The translations under genes were made by a program, and so were the position numbers. A model generated the notes under the pieces. The model searched no databases and was not told where the DNA came from. It saw nothing but the letters and a program-made list of their open reading frames with translations. A stretch of 64,000 nucleotides of DNA, taken from NCBI GenBank assembly GCA_024704765.1, contig JAKMXF010000099.1:610419-674418 (forward strand), in the 5' to 3' direction. Shown piece after piece: positions 1-10,676 of this stretch (its first letter is position 1; each line of letters begins with the position of its first letter). Source of the DNA: Oopsacas minuta. Taxonomy: Eukaryota > Porifera > Hexactinellida > Lyssacinosida > Leucopsacidae.

Positions 1-111
1 TCAACTCAAGCAAGTCAGTTTTACACTTAAATATCTCAAAAAGTTGAGACTAATTTGCCATGATTTCATGAAACTGATTTGTTTAAGTATACTAAATTTA
101 TATGTGAAGTA

Positions 112-1453
112 CAGGGTGTCTCAAAAGTTTTTCCGCCTCAGTACTTCGATTGAAGTCGTTATAAATCGAACAGTATTGTTTACTAACCGACCATTTTTCA
201 GATTATTATTAGCCTATAGTAGTCCAATACTATAATGAATACTTCATTACCTTATTTGATGATCTGTTTATATTTTCAATATTTTTTCTCAACTCTCACA
301 AATTTCATACTTGGATGCCATGAAACCGAGATTTGCTATTCGTGAGCGAGCGATTGGCATGATTGAAGCGGGTTCAACACAGAAATCAGTCGCCAATACT
401 CTTAGAGTCACAATTCTGACAGTTTAGAACTTATGTAAAAGGCATAGAGCTGGATATTTGCCTGATGACAAGCCCCGGTCTGGATGTCCGACGAAGCTTT
501 CCCTTATTCCGAAAATTGTAATTCGAAAATCAATCGGGAAACGCCACAATTCAACCCCGAAATCTTGTGAAATATATCTCATCTAAGTCGGTGACCGTTA
601 GTAAAGGCATAATTCACCCTTATTTAAGCGATATAATCGGAGCGAAAGCCTATAAAGACCCTCATACCCGAAATTGACTGAAAAACAAAGGGTAAAGAGG
701 CTAGAATTCTGTCAAGAGCGCAAAACATGGACTAGTCGTTATTGGGAAAGAGTTCTTTTTAGTGATGAAAGCCCTTTTGAGCTTTTCCATCCGACTAATA
801 GGCAGAATGATCGTGTTTGGGACATTAATTCGCATAACATTACCCCAGTTGAATCAGTCAAAAACCCCCCGAAAATGATGGTCTAGGGAATGATGAGCCG
901 GTCAGGGCTATCAGAACTACACTTCATCTACCCAAAACGCTCAGTGAATACTAACTACTATATTAATGAAATCCTGGAGAAGTGTTGTCTCCCTACCTTT
1001 AAGCGTAGAAAGACTAGAGCCCCACTTACCCAAAGGAAAATGTGTCGAAAGATGTCCGAGACAATTTTCATGCAGGATAGCGTCCCTGCCCATACAGCCA
1101 TAAGGACTCAGAAATGGCTTTCAGAGCATCTACCTGGCTTTTGGGGAGAAAGATGTTTGGCCTAGTAACTCCCCAGATTAAAATCTCATCGAAAATCTTT
1201 GGTCTATTATGCAAGCAGAGCTAGACAAGAGAAAGCCCGCTACAAATTTAACACAGCTCGGAAATATTTGGAAAATATATGGAATGGGGTTAGCCCGTCG
1301 ATACTTGAGAATTTAGTTGATGGGATGCCAAGTCGAATTAATTCATGTATAAAACTTAATGGTGAATATATAGGTAAATAATTAGATGAATCTATCTAAG
1401 AAATTCTATATTATAGTGGTATTTATAAGAGGAAAGACTTTGGAGACACCATG
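112..1453 (+). mobile_element. Tc1/mariner-type transposon with TIRs and TA duplication
   Basis: Left end CAGGGTGTCTC and the inverted right end CATGGTGTCTC are each flanked by TA (110-111 and 1454-1455). The length of about 1.34 kb is normal for the superfamily. The two ends share a longer imperfect inverted repeat (a CTCAAAAGT / CTCCAAAGT block follows). The only gene inside is a decayed transposase on the + strand. Confidence 0.85.
319..1381 (+). pseudogene. Tc1-type transposase, degraded
   Basis: The first ATG opens an N-terminal helix-turn-helix (starting MKPRFAIRERAIGMIEAG). In-frame stops follow at about 424 and 885. The DDE core is recognisable in pieces: FSDESPF (first Asp, near 770), FMQDSVPAH (second Asp, near 1075) and IENLW (Glu, near 1190), the last in another frame. 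Stop TAA replaces Leu in the SPDLN motif. By my count about 37 residues separate the second Asp from the Glu, so it looks like a D37E-type branch rather than classical D34E; the frameshift makes that count approximate. It cannot encode active protein. Confidence 0.8.
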
Positions 1454-2332
1454 TACTCCTATTCAGATGCACCAGTTACTTTTAGCAAAAATTTATATTT
1501 ATGAACATATTAATTCATTTTCAGAGACGTCCGTATCTATTCTTTCGAATGGCCCTAGAATACTACATTCTGATCATGGAAAGTTATTAAAATTCACTGT
1601 TGAATTACTGCTGGTCGAATATTCACCTAACTTCACACTCGTAGCGACATCTGTATTTGAACATGTAAGGAAAGAATGGTGTAATTCCAACTTGTATAGG
1701 AAGCTAAATTGTAAACATGTTGCAAAGCGAAATTTGCAAAAGAACATGGAGGAAAGAATTATGCAATTCCAATATAATAAGAATCTGAAAAAATGTTGTA
1801 CTCCGAAATCTGTAAACTAACATCGAATGGCAGAATGGTTCAAATCCAACATCTATAACAAACTGTGATGTAAGAATGTTGTACATTGACATCTTACAAT
1901 AGCATAGAAGGGACGAATGGGGCGAATGGGGGCTTCAAAACTGTATAAGAGATTGATACAATAAATATTGTTTGCAAAATATGGAAAATATATACTGTAA
2001 GAAAGGGGCATTTGAAAACTGTATCAGAAACCCAAATATATATGTTGTATTGCGAAATCTGTTTAAGAACCTCGAAATATGACAGGCGCACATCCAAACG
2101 GATTTTCAATTGCAATGAAAGAACGCACTTAATAAATCATGTGTTTTTTTAATTTTCATAACAGCTATAGTCTTGAAAGTCTTAATTATGAACAACACTT
2201 CAAGCCTTATATAACTCCATTCAAAGTTAGACCAAAATTATTCTCAATGAGAGTTTTCAATCTTTGTTGGCTATGGCTACACTTTGACAAAATATGTATC
2301 ATAACCATATCAAAATCAACTAAATTGTACAG

Positions 2333-2488
2333 GTTTGATTTGGATAGACATGATGGTCAAGGTTGTTCAAATTGGTCAATACAGGACCGAAATATCTCTG
2401 GTGACAGGCTGGGCTGCTAAAGCAAATACCACTGCACCGCTTGAGAAACCCTGTAATACATCACAATTCTCTAATAATATACTCACAT
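2333..2488 (+). CDS. Possible internal exon, host gene
   Basis: A reading frame without stops runs from an AG at 2331-2332 to a good donor (GTAAGC at 2489). It encodes about 51 residues, including QYRTEISLVTGWAAKAN and an NTSQFSNN stretch with one N-glycosylation-like site. Both flanking introns would be phase 1, the class usual for extracellular modules. The acceptor lacks a strong pyrimidine tract. No domain is recognised. It could belong upstream of the receptor-like exons at 10.4 and 33.8 kb, but that link is conjecture. Confidence 0.3.
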
Positions 2489-2783
2489 GTAAGCATCCGT
2501 GAAAACAAAACTTTACCCAACATTTTGTTGTTATCCATCTATTTTTAGTGCTACTAATCAGAACATTCCCAAATTGTATAATATGATAACCAACCATTTA
2601 TGCAGGTTGGAATGAGATGAATAGGTTAACATTACATGAATAATCACACAGAGACAAATCACATGGATTCATGTAAAAACTTGACTACATGCATATATAC
2701 AAGGTGTAGAAATATACAGCTATAATAGACAATAGGATAATAAGTGAGAAATAGCTAGTTCTGTCTGTTCTGTTTCTTCCTAG

Positions 2784-2883
2784 ACAAGTGGGAATTACTC
2801 GAAGTAGAAAGGTTCATGCTGAGTGGACCAACGAGAATAATTTCTAAAGATAACTTTGTTATCAAACGTAGAGATGTAGACGA
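2784..2883 (+). CDS. Possible small exon after a strong acceptor
   Basis: A very pyrimidine-rich tract ending TTCTTCCTAG at 2783 precedes an open frame (starts KWELLEVERFMLSGP, ends RRDVDE). A donor-like GTAAAC lies at 2884; read on, the frame ends at TAA. A consensus GTAAGT at 2894 would keep no frame open. It could equally be an untranslated exon or chance. Confidence 0.25.
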
Positions 2884-4685
2884 GTAAACAGAAGTAAGTA
2901 TGTGTTATTGCAGAGTTCCTTCCTTAGCATTCCACTATTCGCTTGTATGAGTCGAATAGGATGACTGGCTTATTATGATGGCAAGCCTACCACATGAATT
3001 TCAATCTTTCCTATATTTTATAGAATTCAAGATAGTGATTTTCCATAGGGCTGGTAATGTTAGTGGTCTATTCGGTTCCTGCTGGATAGTATGCGTAAGT
3101 TATCTCAGGGGTAGCTGTTCAGGCAGAAATAACCCAATAAATTGTTCGATGAGGAGATGTGATGATTTTAGAAATCTGTGCTATGATTGGGTTTGGACCA
3201 TGGCTACATCGAATAATAGCAGAGGCTCTCTGGCTTTGGCTCGTGTTATTCGTGTGCGATTTAGAATGTAAAGTACGCGATATTTAGGATGCTGGACTAA
3301 AATGCACTTCCAGGTGATGTAGTTAGAAGAATTAGAGTATACCAGATTAACATAGATCTGTTTTGAGCTATACATATCTTTGCATAAGTAATATTTGATT
3401 TTGTACATCCATCATGTCTGTATATATATAGAAGTGATCCGCGAATGTGTTGTCAGTAAAGTAGGTGCCGTTATGATTGTTGATGAGACTAACAATAATG
3501 AAGAGAAGCACAACACGCTTCAATTTACAGATTTGATATTTGAGGGATAATGTGGGCACATTTAACAGACATGTTTCTAGTGTACCAGTTATATTCCTAT
3601 TATTCGATAATTTGTTCACTAAAATAACGAAACTCTTTTAGTAGGTGATAGAATTACTAAAGAGATCATAAATACTGTAGCAACGGGCAAATACATATGG
3701 TATGTATTGTATAAACCAGGAGATGATGGTTAAGGTTTGAAGGTGTCATGACAAATTTAACATATGTAGATATGTAATAGAGTACTTTAGAAAAATAGGA
3801 GGATAGAATAACTCACTAATTAGCACCACTAATGGAATCTTCCAAACCCCCCATAGAATACAGAAAGATCAGGCTTACTCGAAAACATCAACAAGTATTC
3901 TGATAGGATGGAACTATGGAGTATAAACTGTAATAGACATAGTAGAGTGTATTTACAATTAATTGTCTCCTTGCTATCAAATATACCTGAATATTCAGCC
4001 TCAAGAATCCATGATAAAACCATGTGAACTATAATCCACATCTCAGCTATGAATTTCTAGGAAACAGGGTAGGGGACAGAATTATATGTATACAGATATA
4101 ATAATAAATTGCATGCTTTCCAACTATCCGCCATCAAGGAATTAGATTTATGACACAGGGAAAATATACTAAATCCAAGGAAAATATTGGAGATTGGGTG
4201 ACTGAGTTATTTGTGTGATTGTTAGCATTCCCAATACTCCAGAGGCGTGGGCGTAGCCTCGAGATGTGAATTGGTAGGGCCTTGGAGTCATGTTAACAGG
4301 CATGAATTCTTCTGTTAGTCTCTTTGGAGAGAGTAAAATTAACGGTCAGGCGATGGCCTAACCAACCCAATCGATGGTGGCGCCTATTAGAAGTTTCTGT
4401 GGTTTCTGACTGTACCCATGTGGTTTACAGCTACCCCTAGCAACCCCTAACTTCGCCTACCCTAGCCCTAGTATATATAATTCTCGGAAAAAATATAAAT
4501 CCAAGAATTTCAATAAACATCTTCAGGATAGCTGTTACTCGGATGGTGGATAGGTATGATATGGTAGATACATCGAAAAAAGAAGAATTTATATGTATAA
4601 TTCAGTAGTCCACACGATAGAAAATGTTCAAGTTTATGATGTACAAGTAGGTGGATATCAGTTACTCATCATCAAGTTTCATTTA

Positions 4686-5992
4686 CAGGGTGCGTCTAAG
4701 TCCTGTCCCATAGCTAAATATCTTTACTTTCAACAAACACTTGTTATATTTCTAAAACTTGTACTACTGATTAGAAAGACCAATGTCTTCATATATACAC
4801 ACAAGTTACTCAATATACCCTCCTTTGTTTTGAATAACTTTTGATAATCTATCAGGTAGTACCTCTACAGCAGCACGGAGTACTTCTTATGGTATCTTCT
4901 CCCATTACTCTCTCAACTTTCGCTTTTAAGCCTCGACATTTTTGTGATAGTTAGACCAAACTCTAGTTTCAAGAATAGGCCATATGGAATAGTCCATTGG
5001 GTTGAGGTCTGGGTTATAGGGTGGCCATTGTTCTTTCTAAATTAATCGTGGAACATTCTTATAGAGCCAGCTTTGAGTTACATTTGATGTGCGACCTGGT
5101 CCCCATCCTGCTGGAATATAAACTGCTCACCATTAAAGATGTTCCGCTAAGGTTCTTCACTACGGGCTCTAAAATTCGGCTACAGTATGTCGTGGAGTAA
5201 ATTTTCACCCGTGATGGAGCAAATACCAGAGGCGTCCAACCCACAGACGATATGCCGGGCCAAACCATTACTCAGAGTGGCTTTTGGACTCGAGGAACTT
5301 ACTTTAGTGCTGGATCGATATCAGAAGGCTTGTGAGATATGATCTTGTCGTCCTGAGGGTTCAACACCTCCCCAATTGTGAAAATCTTTTCAAGAGAGAA
5401 TATTATCTTTCCAAGGTCTTGGGTAACGTGCCTACGGAGTTGTCCCTTTGATCTCTGTAGCCTCTTCGCATTTACCTGTTCAGTTAGGAAGTGAACTTTT
5501 CTTCTTTTGAATGAATGCATTCCAAAATTAATATTTACAACTTTCCGGACCGAAGACTCGGAGACTTTAAGATATTTAGCCATTCTTCTCATCGAACGAC
5601 GGGGATTCCTACGAATGCGTTCACGGACAACCTTTCGGAGTCCTGGAATTGTCTCTGTACGTGGCCGACCACTTCTCGCCCTGTCTACAACACATCCATT
5701 TCCCTCGTATCTACGAATAGTACGGTAGACGAACTTTCGCCTATTATTAGGTAAATTTGAGAGCCTCAAAATTTCTTTCTGAGTATTCTTATTTGAATAA
5801 TTCAATAATAGCTGACCCTTCCATTTCCATCGAGCCAAAATGAAATAAAACTTCAACAATAATTTATTATGAGAAGTAAAAAAACAGTTAGACAATAAAG
5901 TAATTTAAATATCCAAATATGACCACGGATAATCACTTGGAAGAAAAATATAACATCTTGAAGTTATGGGACTGGACTTAAAACACACCCTG
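4686..5992 (-). mobile_element. maT-like Tc1/mariner transposon
   Basis: The ends CAGGGTGCGTCTAAGTCC and, inverted at the right, CAGGGTGTGTTTTAAGTCC form TIRs continuing with CCCATA. TA flanks both sides (4684-4685, 5993-5994). Length is 1307 bp. A single transposase pseudogene lies on the - strand. Confidence 0.85.
4850..5830 (-). pseudogene. maT-like (DD37D) transposase, degraded
   Basis: Reading leftwards, a paired HTH region includes RARSGRPRTE and RRSMRRMAKYLKVSESSVRKV (about 5540-5690), then LGKIIFSLEKIF, where the first catalytic Asp of the usual FSDEK motif reads Leu, then MVWPGISSVGWTPLVF (from 5268). A frameshifted second Asp region (about 5090-5110) and PDLNPMDYSIW (about 4985) complete the catalytic domain. 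The final acid is Asp, and my count from the second Asp is about 37 residues. Frame breaks lie near 5290 and 5120, with a stop near 5050. Confidence 0.75.
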
Positions 5993-7074
5993 TATACGTC
6001 ATCATATATCTAGTAACAGATAGTCTTGTAACTCTCAATCAGCCAATTCAAATTCCCCGGTTTTCAGTCGAGTTATTGCTAAATATTTCCATTAATACTC
6101 CGTCGATCCTATAGTTAGTACATCAAATTAAATATCTTTACCAACAAACCCTAAATTATACCCATACTCACCTAATTTAATTATATTCCATATTTCAGTT
6201 TATACATTCACATATATATCACAATCGAGACACAATTATGATAGTCAGTTATTCGTAGGGTCCCTATTAGGATATAAGTTCATGCATCAATACAATAAGA
6301 ATACATATTTATGCCCTAGAGTAGAGCTATGATTATCTTTATAACTCATGGAATGAATTGAAGGCAGTATTTACTATTACAGATAAGAAGTTTCGTCAAA
6401 TCACTCAACTCTTACTTTTGAAATGTCTCAATTATTCCTCTATCAGATCAAACTCATCAAGTTGATCTGGATTCTCTTGTTGACTGGTTTCTGCATCAGG
6501 AGGTAGAACTGTTTGATATTGTACGATTTTAGAGGGTTACTAATAGGCGAAAATCACTATACTCCCCCAGACTGCTGCATATATGTCTTGTTTATAAACA
6601 ATTTTGCTTCTTATGCTCATTGATTTCGGATTGATTAAAATATCGTTATACTATATAATATCATCATCCAACCCGTCACTTCAATGATTGCTAAAAAGTG
6701 GTGTTGAAAGCTCACCTAAAGTGTGATTCATTGTCATTATGTCAATTGAAATTGGATCAGATCAGTCGTTTTATTCCCCATAGTTAACATTGTGTCTGTA
6801 AAACAAAGTGGAGAGGCTATGGCCGCCTCAGCCGCTGCAGTTCCGATACCTATGAATGGAATTAATAATCATACTCATATCTGTATATCAGAGGTTCAAT
6901 AAGTCTTACAGGTCATGTTATATCTCAGGAATTAGTCTAGTATTATATCTACCTTACATATATTATAAGCCCATATAGTTAAACTTCATATAGTGAAGTT
7001 TCAAGCCTATTCAATACAAATTATGATTTATTGAGATAATTACGTGCAGTCAATTCATACCTATTGTTCAATTT
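5993..7074. other. Intergenic or intronic, nothing recognised
   Basis: AT-rich sequence with no long open frame. A short GC-rich patch (GGCCGCCTCAGCCGCTGCAG) lies near 6820, without context to interpret it. Confidence 0.5.
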
Positions 7075-8129
7075 ATGGCTTCAAAGGAGGATAACTTCAA
7101 CCTCAAATGGCGAGCTTACATAGAGTTTCGCATAATTCTCAAGATCCAGCCCGTACAGATCTTCAGCTAGTTCTAGGAGATATTATGCATAGATTGTCCT
7201 TCCAGGTTTACTGTAAAGCGATGGGCTTCTCGTTTTAGGTCTGGTGATGCTGATGTACAGATTTGCCTCGATCTGGAAGACTGGTATCCGCCATCATTTC
7301 AGAGAATGTCTTACTCATTGAATGTATCGTCATGGAAGACAAGTGCATTAGTGTCAATCAGTTAGAACAAAGTATGGAGATTTCATCGGGAGCTATTCAT
7401 ACGATTCTGAAGACTGAGCTTGGCTACCGATCGATTTGTGGGAAATGGGTCCCGCATAAACTCAGTGAGAATCGAAGGTTGGCACATCTGAATATTGCCA
7501 TGAACTCTTCAAAACTTATGAGAAGTGCGTTTCTAACGCCTAAAAGATGATTTCTGGTGACGAGACGTGGGTATACTATTCAATACCATATAGCAAGTAT
7601 AAGAAGCGATCATGGGTGAGGGGCGATGAACACCCGGCGAAAATTCCTAGGCCCGACTTCCGAAAACCCAACATTATGTATGCCATCTTCTTCAGTAGTC
7701 ATGGAATTGCCTTGCAATTACCTTATGAGAGTGGCCGGGATGTTACTGCTACCTTCTTTACAGTGCAAGTGCTACCTAACTTGATAAAAATATAGAAAAG
7801 TACCGCCCCAAAACCGGAACTCGATAAATGAAGATTTTAATTGATAACGCCACTTGCCATACAGCTTAGCTAACCGAAGATTTCTTGAATGTAGAAGGCT
7901 TCAAAATACTTCACATCCACCATACTCATCAGACCTAGCTCCTTATGTTTTTGGCTATTCCCCAAGCTTTAAATCTGCCTGCAAGGTAAAGATTTTAACA
8001 CATTACAAGCACTCGGAACGGGCTTGTATCAGTACTCCAAATCCATCCCCAAAGAAGAGTACAGAAATGTGTTTTACGTGTGGGTGGAAGTTTAAAACTT
8101 TGTGTATCTGCAGGAGGGGATTACTTTGA
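7075..8129 (+). pseudogene. Mariner transposase, degraded
   Basis: ATG at 7075 begins the mariner N-terminus (NFNLKWRAYIEFR), broken by a stop near 7172. Further on come PRSGRLVSAI, the HTH block with LGYRSICGKWVPHKL, then GDETWVYYSIP (first Asp, about 7560), LIDNATCHTA (second Asp, about 7845) and HPPYSSDLAPYVF (about 7920). In the last motif the third catalytic Asp (normally DF or DY after LAP) reads Val. Several frameshifts separate the pieces. I could not find matching terminal repeats. Confidence 0.8.
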
Positions 8130-10358
8130 ATATTTAATGTAGTGAATTAGTGCATATAGCGTTTGTAAATGTTCCATGATATCACCCGCATTACTTATTG
8201 AACCGCCTAGTATGACCAACAATGAACATTCTATGCAATTCCCAATGAAGTTCATATAAATGGCATCCAATATAATTGGAAGACGTATTCTTCGCTGAGC
8301 ATTGGATTGTTCTAAATCTTTCAGTTTGAATTTTCTAATGTCAGTATGAATAACCAAGTTGATTTTGGGGATTATTTCTAAATCAGATATACATTATTCA
8401 CCATTTAGCATGGGATGGTCAGGTACTTCACCCCAAACGTATTCAGTAGTGAATATCTAAATGGATTAATGATTATGAAAAATTATGAGTTAGGTGTCTA
8501 CATTTTCACAATTTTGATTCATTCAATATGTATTACAATAGCCAAAAGATCATCTTATGTAGGTGGATTTGGGAACAAGGGTTAGCTAAAACGCTACCTC
8601 TCTGTATGCACGGTCCCCTCAATTTCGAAATATACTCCTAAACCTAGGTATGATAACACATTAATTCAGTATAAGTGCAGTTTGTCTCGCAGAAAATTAC
8701 AACAATATTTGAAACAGATACTAGTCAACAAATACAAAGTGAAATGGAGAACAAAAAACTTGTAAATATGTTTGTCATGAATGACAAATCAATAATCAGG
8801 AAATAGAATGGGTAATGTATCAAGATTATTCAAACTATGTAGGAAATCATGTTCTATCTAAAAGTGAGTAGGGATTACATTGTATGATGGAGTTACATTT
8901 GTATGTGAAAACATGAATATACACTTCAAGACAGAGTTAAATCTAAAAGTGAGTAAGGCAATATATACTTGCAGACTGAGTTACTTCTAAGGTTGGTAAG
9001 GGAATAGACACTGTACATTTAAAGGTGGGTAACGGAGCATCTGTAAATGTGAGAACATGTCACCACAAAATTTTCATAATAAAAACTCAAATGAGGATCA
9101 GTCGAATTTAATCTTTTATATATTTTGGCCATTCGCCAGGTCTGGTCAATCAATCGAATGTTTTCAGGTGTTTTATTGATTCACACATATATATATATAT
9201 TATTGATTCACATATATATATATATATTATTATTATATAATTATATAATTATGTAATCACTAATTATTATTGACAATTCCCGAGAGCTTGTTTTTAATAT
9301 TCTATACCCATTCTAAGAATATAAATTTATATCTGTAACAATTTATTTACCGAAATTATGGTTTTCTAGTGATGTAATGTTGTTTGTGTACAATGAATCT
9401 AATTTACTAACTTCATAAATCAATATTCCTATTGATAAACAATGGATATTGAGTTTCATATATTCCTTCCTTTTGGTATTTCTGAATCCTTTGAAAGTTT
9501 CCAAAAGTATAATTTATACCAAGGTTGCAACCGAATAGTTCAATATTCGGTTCAACTGAATATTATTTGGCAAATAGTTCAATATTCGGTATTCGGTTGG
9601 CCCCAATCAAATATTATCAGTAATATTCGGTTAATTTAACCGATCATTATCAGTATTCGGTTGGGCAAACCGAATAATATCAGTATTCGGTTTGGCAAAC
9701 CGAATAATATCAGTATTCGGTTAGGCTACTATTCATGAATACTGATATTCGGTTTGAGCGGTTCAACCTTGTATATACCAATTGAAACTTACCACCCTAA
9801 ATGAGGGAATTTATAATCAGTTTTCCTCAAATTGAAATCGTTATATAAGTATACTGATTGTTCTTTGTAATATACTGTAATACTGGATAATTGAGTATAA
9901 TCTTTCTCAGCGTATATGGGTTAGTAGAAAACAATGACTTTTTCTAAATTTCTGAATACAAACAATCTCCTCTAAAATCCTGCCAGCTTTAGAATTTTTA
10001 AATAACAAATGAAATTGTTGGGAGAAATTGTCAGCAACTCCAAAGAAGAACTGCTAGTTACGTCTCTGCTATTTATATATTTGTCTAAGATATGTGTCAA
10101 TTCTTGATCATAGTGTGGAAATATGAGCCAACGTTCACTAGGTTTCTACAGTTTCCAAAGGAGTAATTGTATATACATATATATACATTCTTCTGAATAA
10201 GTTAATATACTCCGTATTGAATATACCCTGCAAACTAACTACATATTGGTTTCTCCCGTTCCCTTAACACGTGTAACCTGGTCCAAAATCTGAATATGTT
10301 GTGAGTCCTTTTGTTAAATTATCTATAGATATCTTATGTTTGATTATTTATCATATAG
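8130..10358. other. Repeat-rich stretch without genes
   Basis: From about 8840 to 9050 there are degenerate repeats containing TAAAAGTGAGTA. Short (TA)n runs sit at about 9185-9240, and a palindromic ATTCGGTT array at 9530-9770 is listed separately. No protein signal. Confidence 0.6.
9530..9770. repeat. Tandem palindromic ATTCGGTT / AACCGAAT array
   Basis: The core AACCGAATAATATCAGTATT followed by CGGTT recurs several times, with spacers GGGCA, TGGCA and GGC. Each unit of about 30 bp is itself an inverted repeat, AACCGAAT facing ATTCGGTT. The left part (9535-9600) holds shorter variants. The strand could fold into a run of small hairpins. Its origin, perhaps a MITE amplified in place, is not shown by the sequence. 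Confidence 0.8.
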
Positions 10359-10419
10359 GTTCGCGCTATCAATATTTATGGATCTGGACCATTTTCAGAT
10401 GTAGTCTCTATATATTTTA
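10359..10419 (+). CDS. Fibronectin type III exon (receptor-like)
   Basis: The 61-nt exon reads VRAINIYGSGPFSDVVSIYF, the F-G strand signature of Fn3 domains (the Y-G-x-GP-S pattern). It lies between an acceptor (CATATAG, 10358) and a consensus donor GTAAGT at 10420. Only the last part of the domain is here; the rest should be in an upstream exon I could not identify. Fn3 domains are extracellular adhesion or ligand-binding modules. Together with the kinase exon at 33.8 kb this suggests a receptor tyrosine kinase of the Torso, Tie, Sevenless or Cad96Ca kind, but the two exons are 23 kb apart. Confidence 0.6.
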
Positions 10420-10487
10420 GTAAGTATTTTCTGGACAGATCTTATCTCTCTTTAGGAACTTACTTACCCCTAACAAGGCACATTTAG

Positions 10488-10676
10488 AACCGGACCGCTT
10501 GGGCTGTCTTAAGCATTTCACCTACTCTGCTGCTCAGTGGCGGATAGGAAATGCTGATTGTGGGATAATCATTCAGCAGGGCTCTAGGGGTGCTTTATGC
10601 CGCATTGGGGACCAGGAGCAAATCCCCTGGGCCACATGCCCTATAACTAATACATTAATTGACTTTCTGCGGTCAG
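10488..10676 (+). CDS. Probable next exon, Cys-containing ectodomain
   Basis: The open frame includes CLKHFTYSAAQWRIGNADC and ends at a donor (CAG|GTAAAT, 10677). With the acceptor TTTAG at 10487, the intron from the Fn3 exon is only 68 nt and the reading phase is kept (one plus two nucleotides). A stronger pyrimidine-tract acceptor ending at 10455 would leave a 36-nt intron, too short, and would break phase with the Fn3 exon. The four cysteines suggest an extracellular segment. No family recognised. Confidence 0.4.

Larger units (their letters stand above)
1454..4685. other. No confident gene; low-complexity and possible exons
   Basis: From about 1640 to 2110 the sequence repeats short degenerate blocks (variants of GAAATCTGTA / AACTGTAT), with no clear unit length. 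Two segments with splice-like borders are listed separately (2333-2488, 2784-2883). Open frames at 2975-3271 and on the - strand at 3368-3619 resemble nothing I know. I see nothing else supportable. Confidence 0.5.

Noticed and set aside
1386-1820. A 144-codon open frame on the + strand
   Set aside because: Begins inside the right end of the Tc1-type element and runs into degenerate repeats.
5507-5754. Two + strand open frames
   Set aside because: Both are antisense shadows of the maT-like transposase HTH domain.
10456-10487. Using the strong acceptor at 10455 directly after the Fn3 exon
   Set aside because: It would leave a 36-nt intron and break the reading phase.
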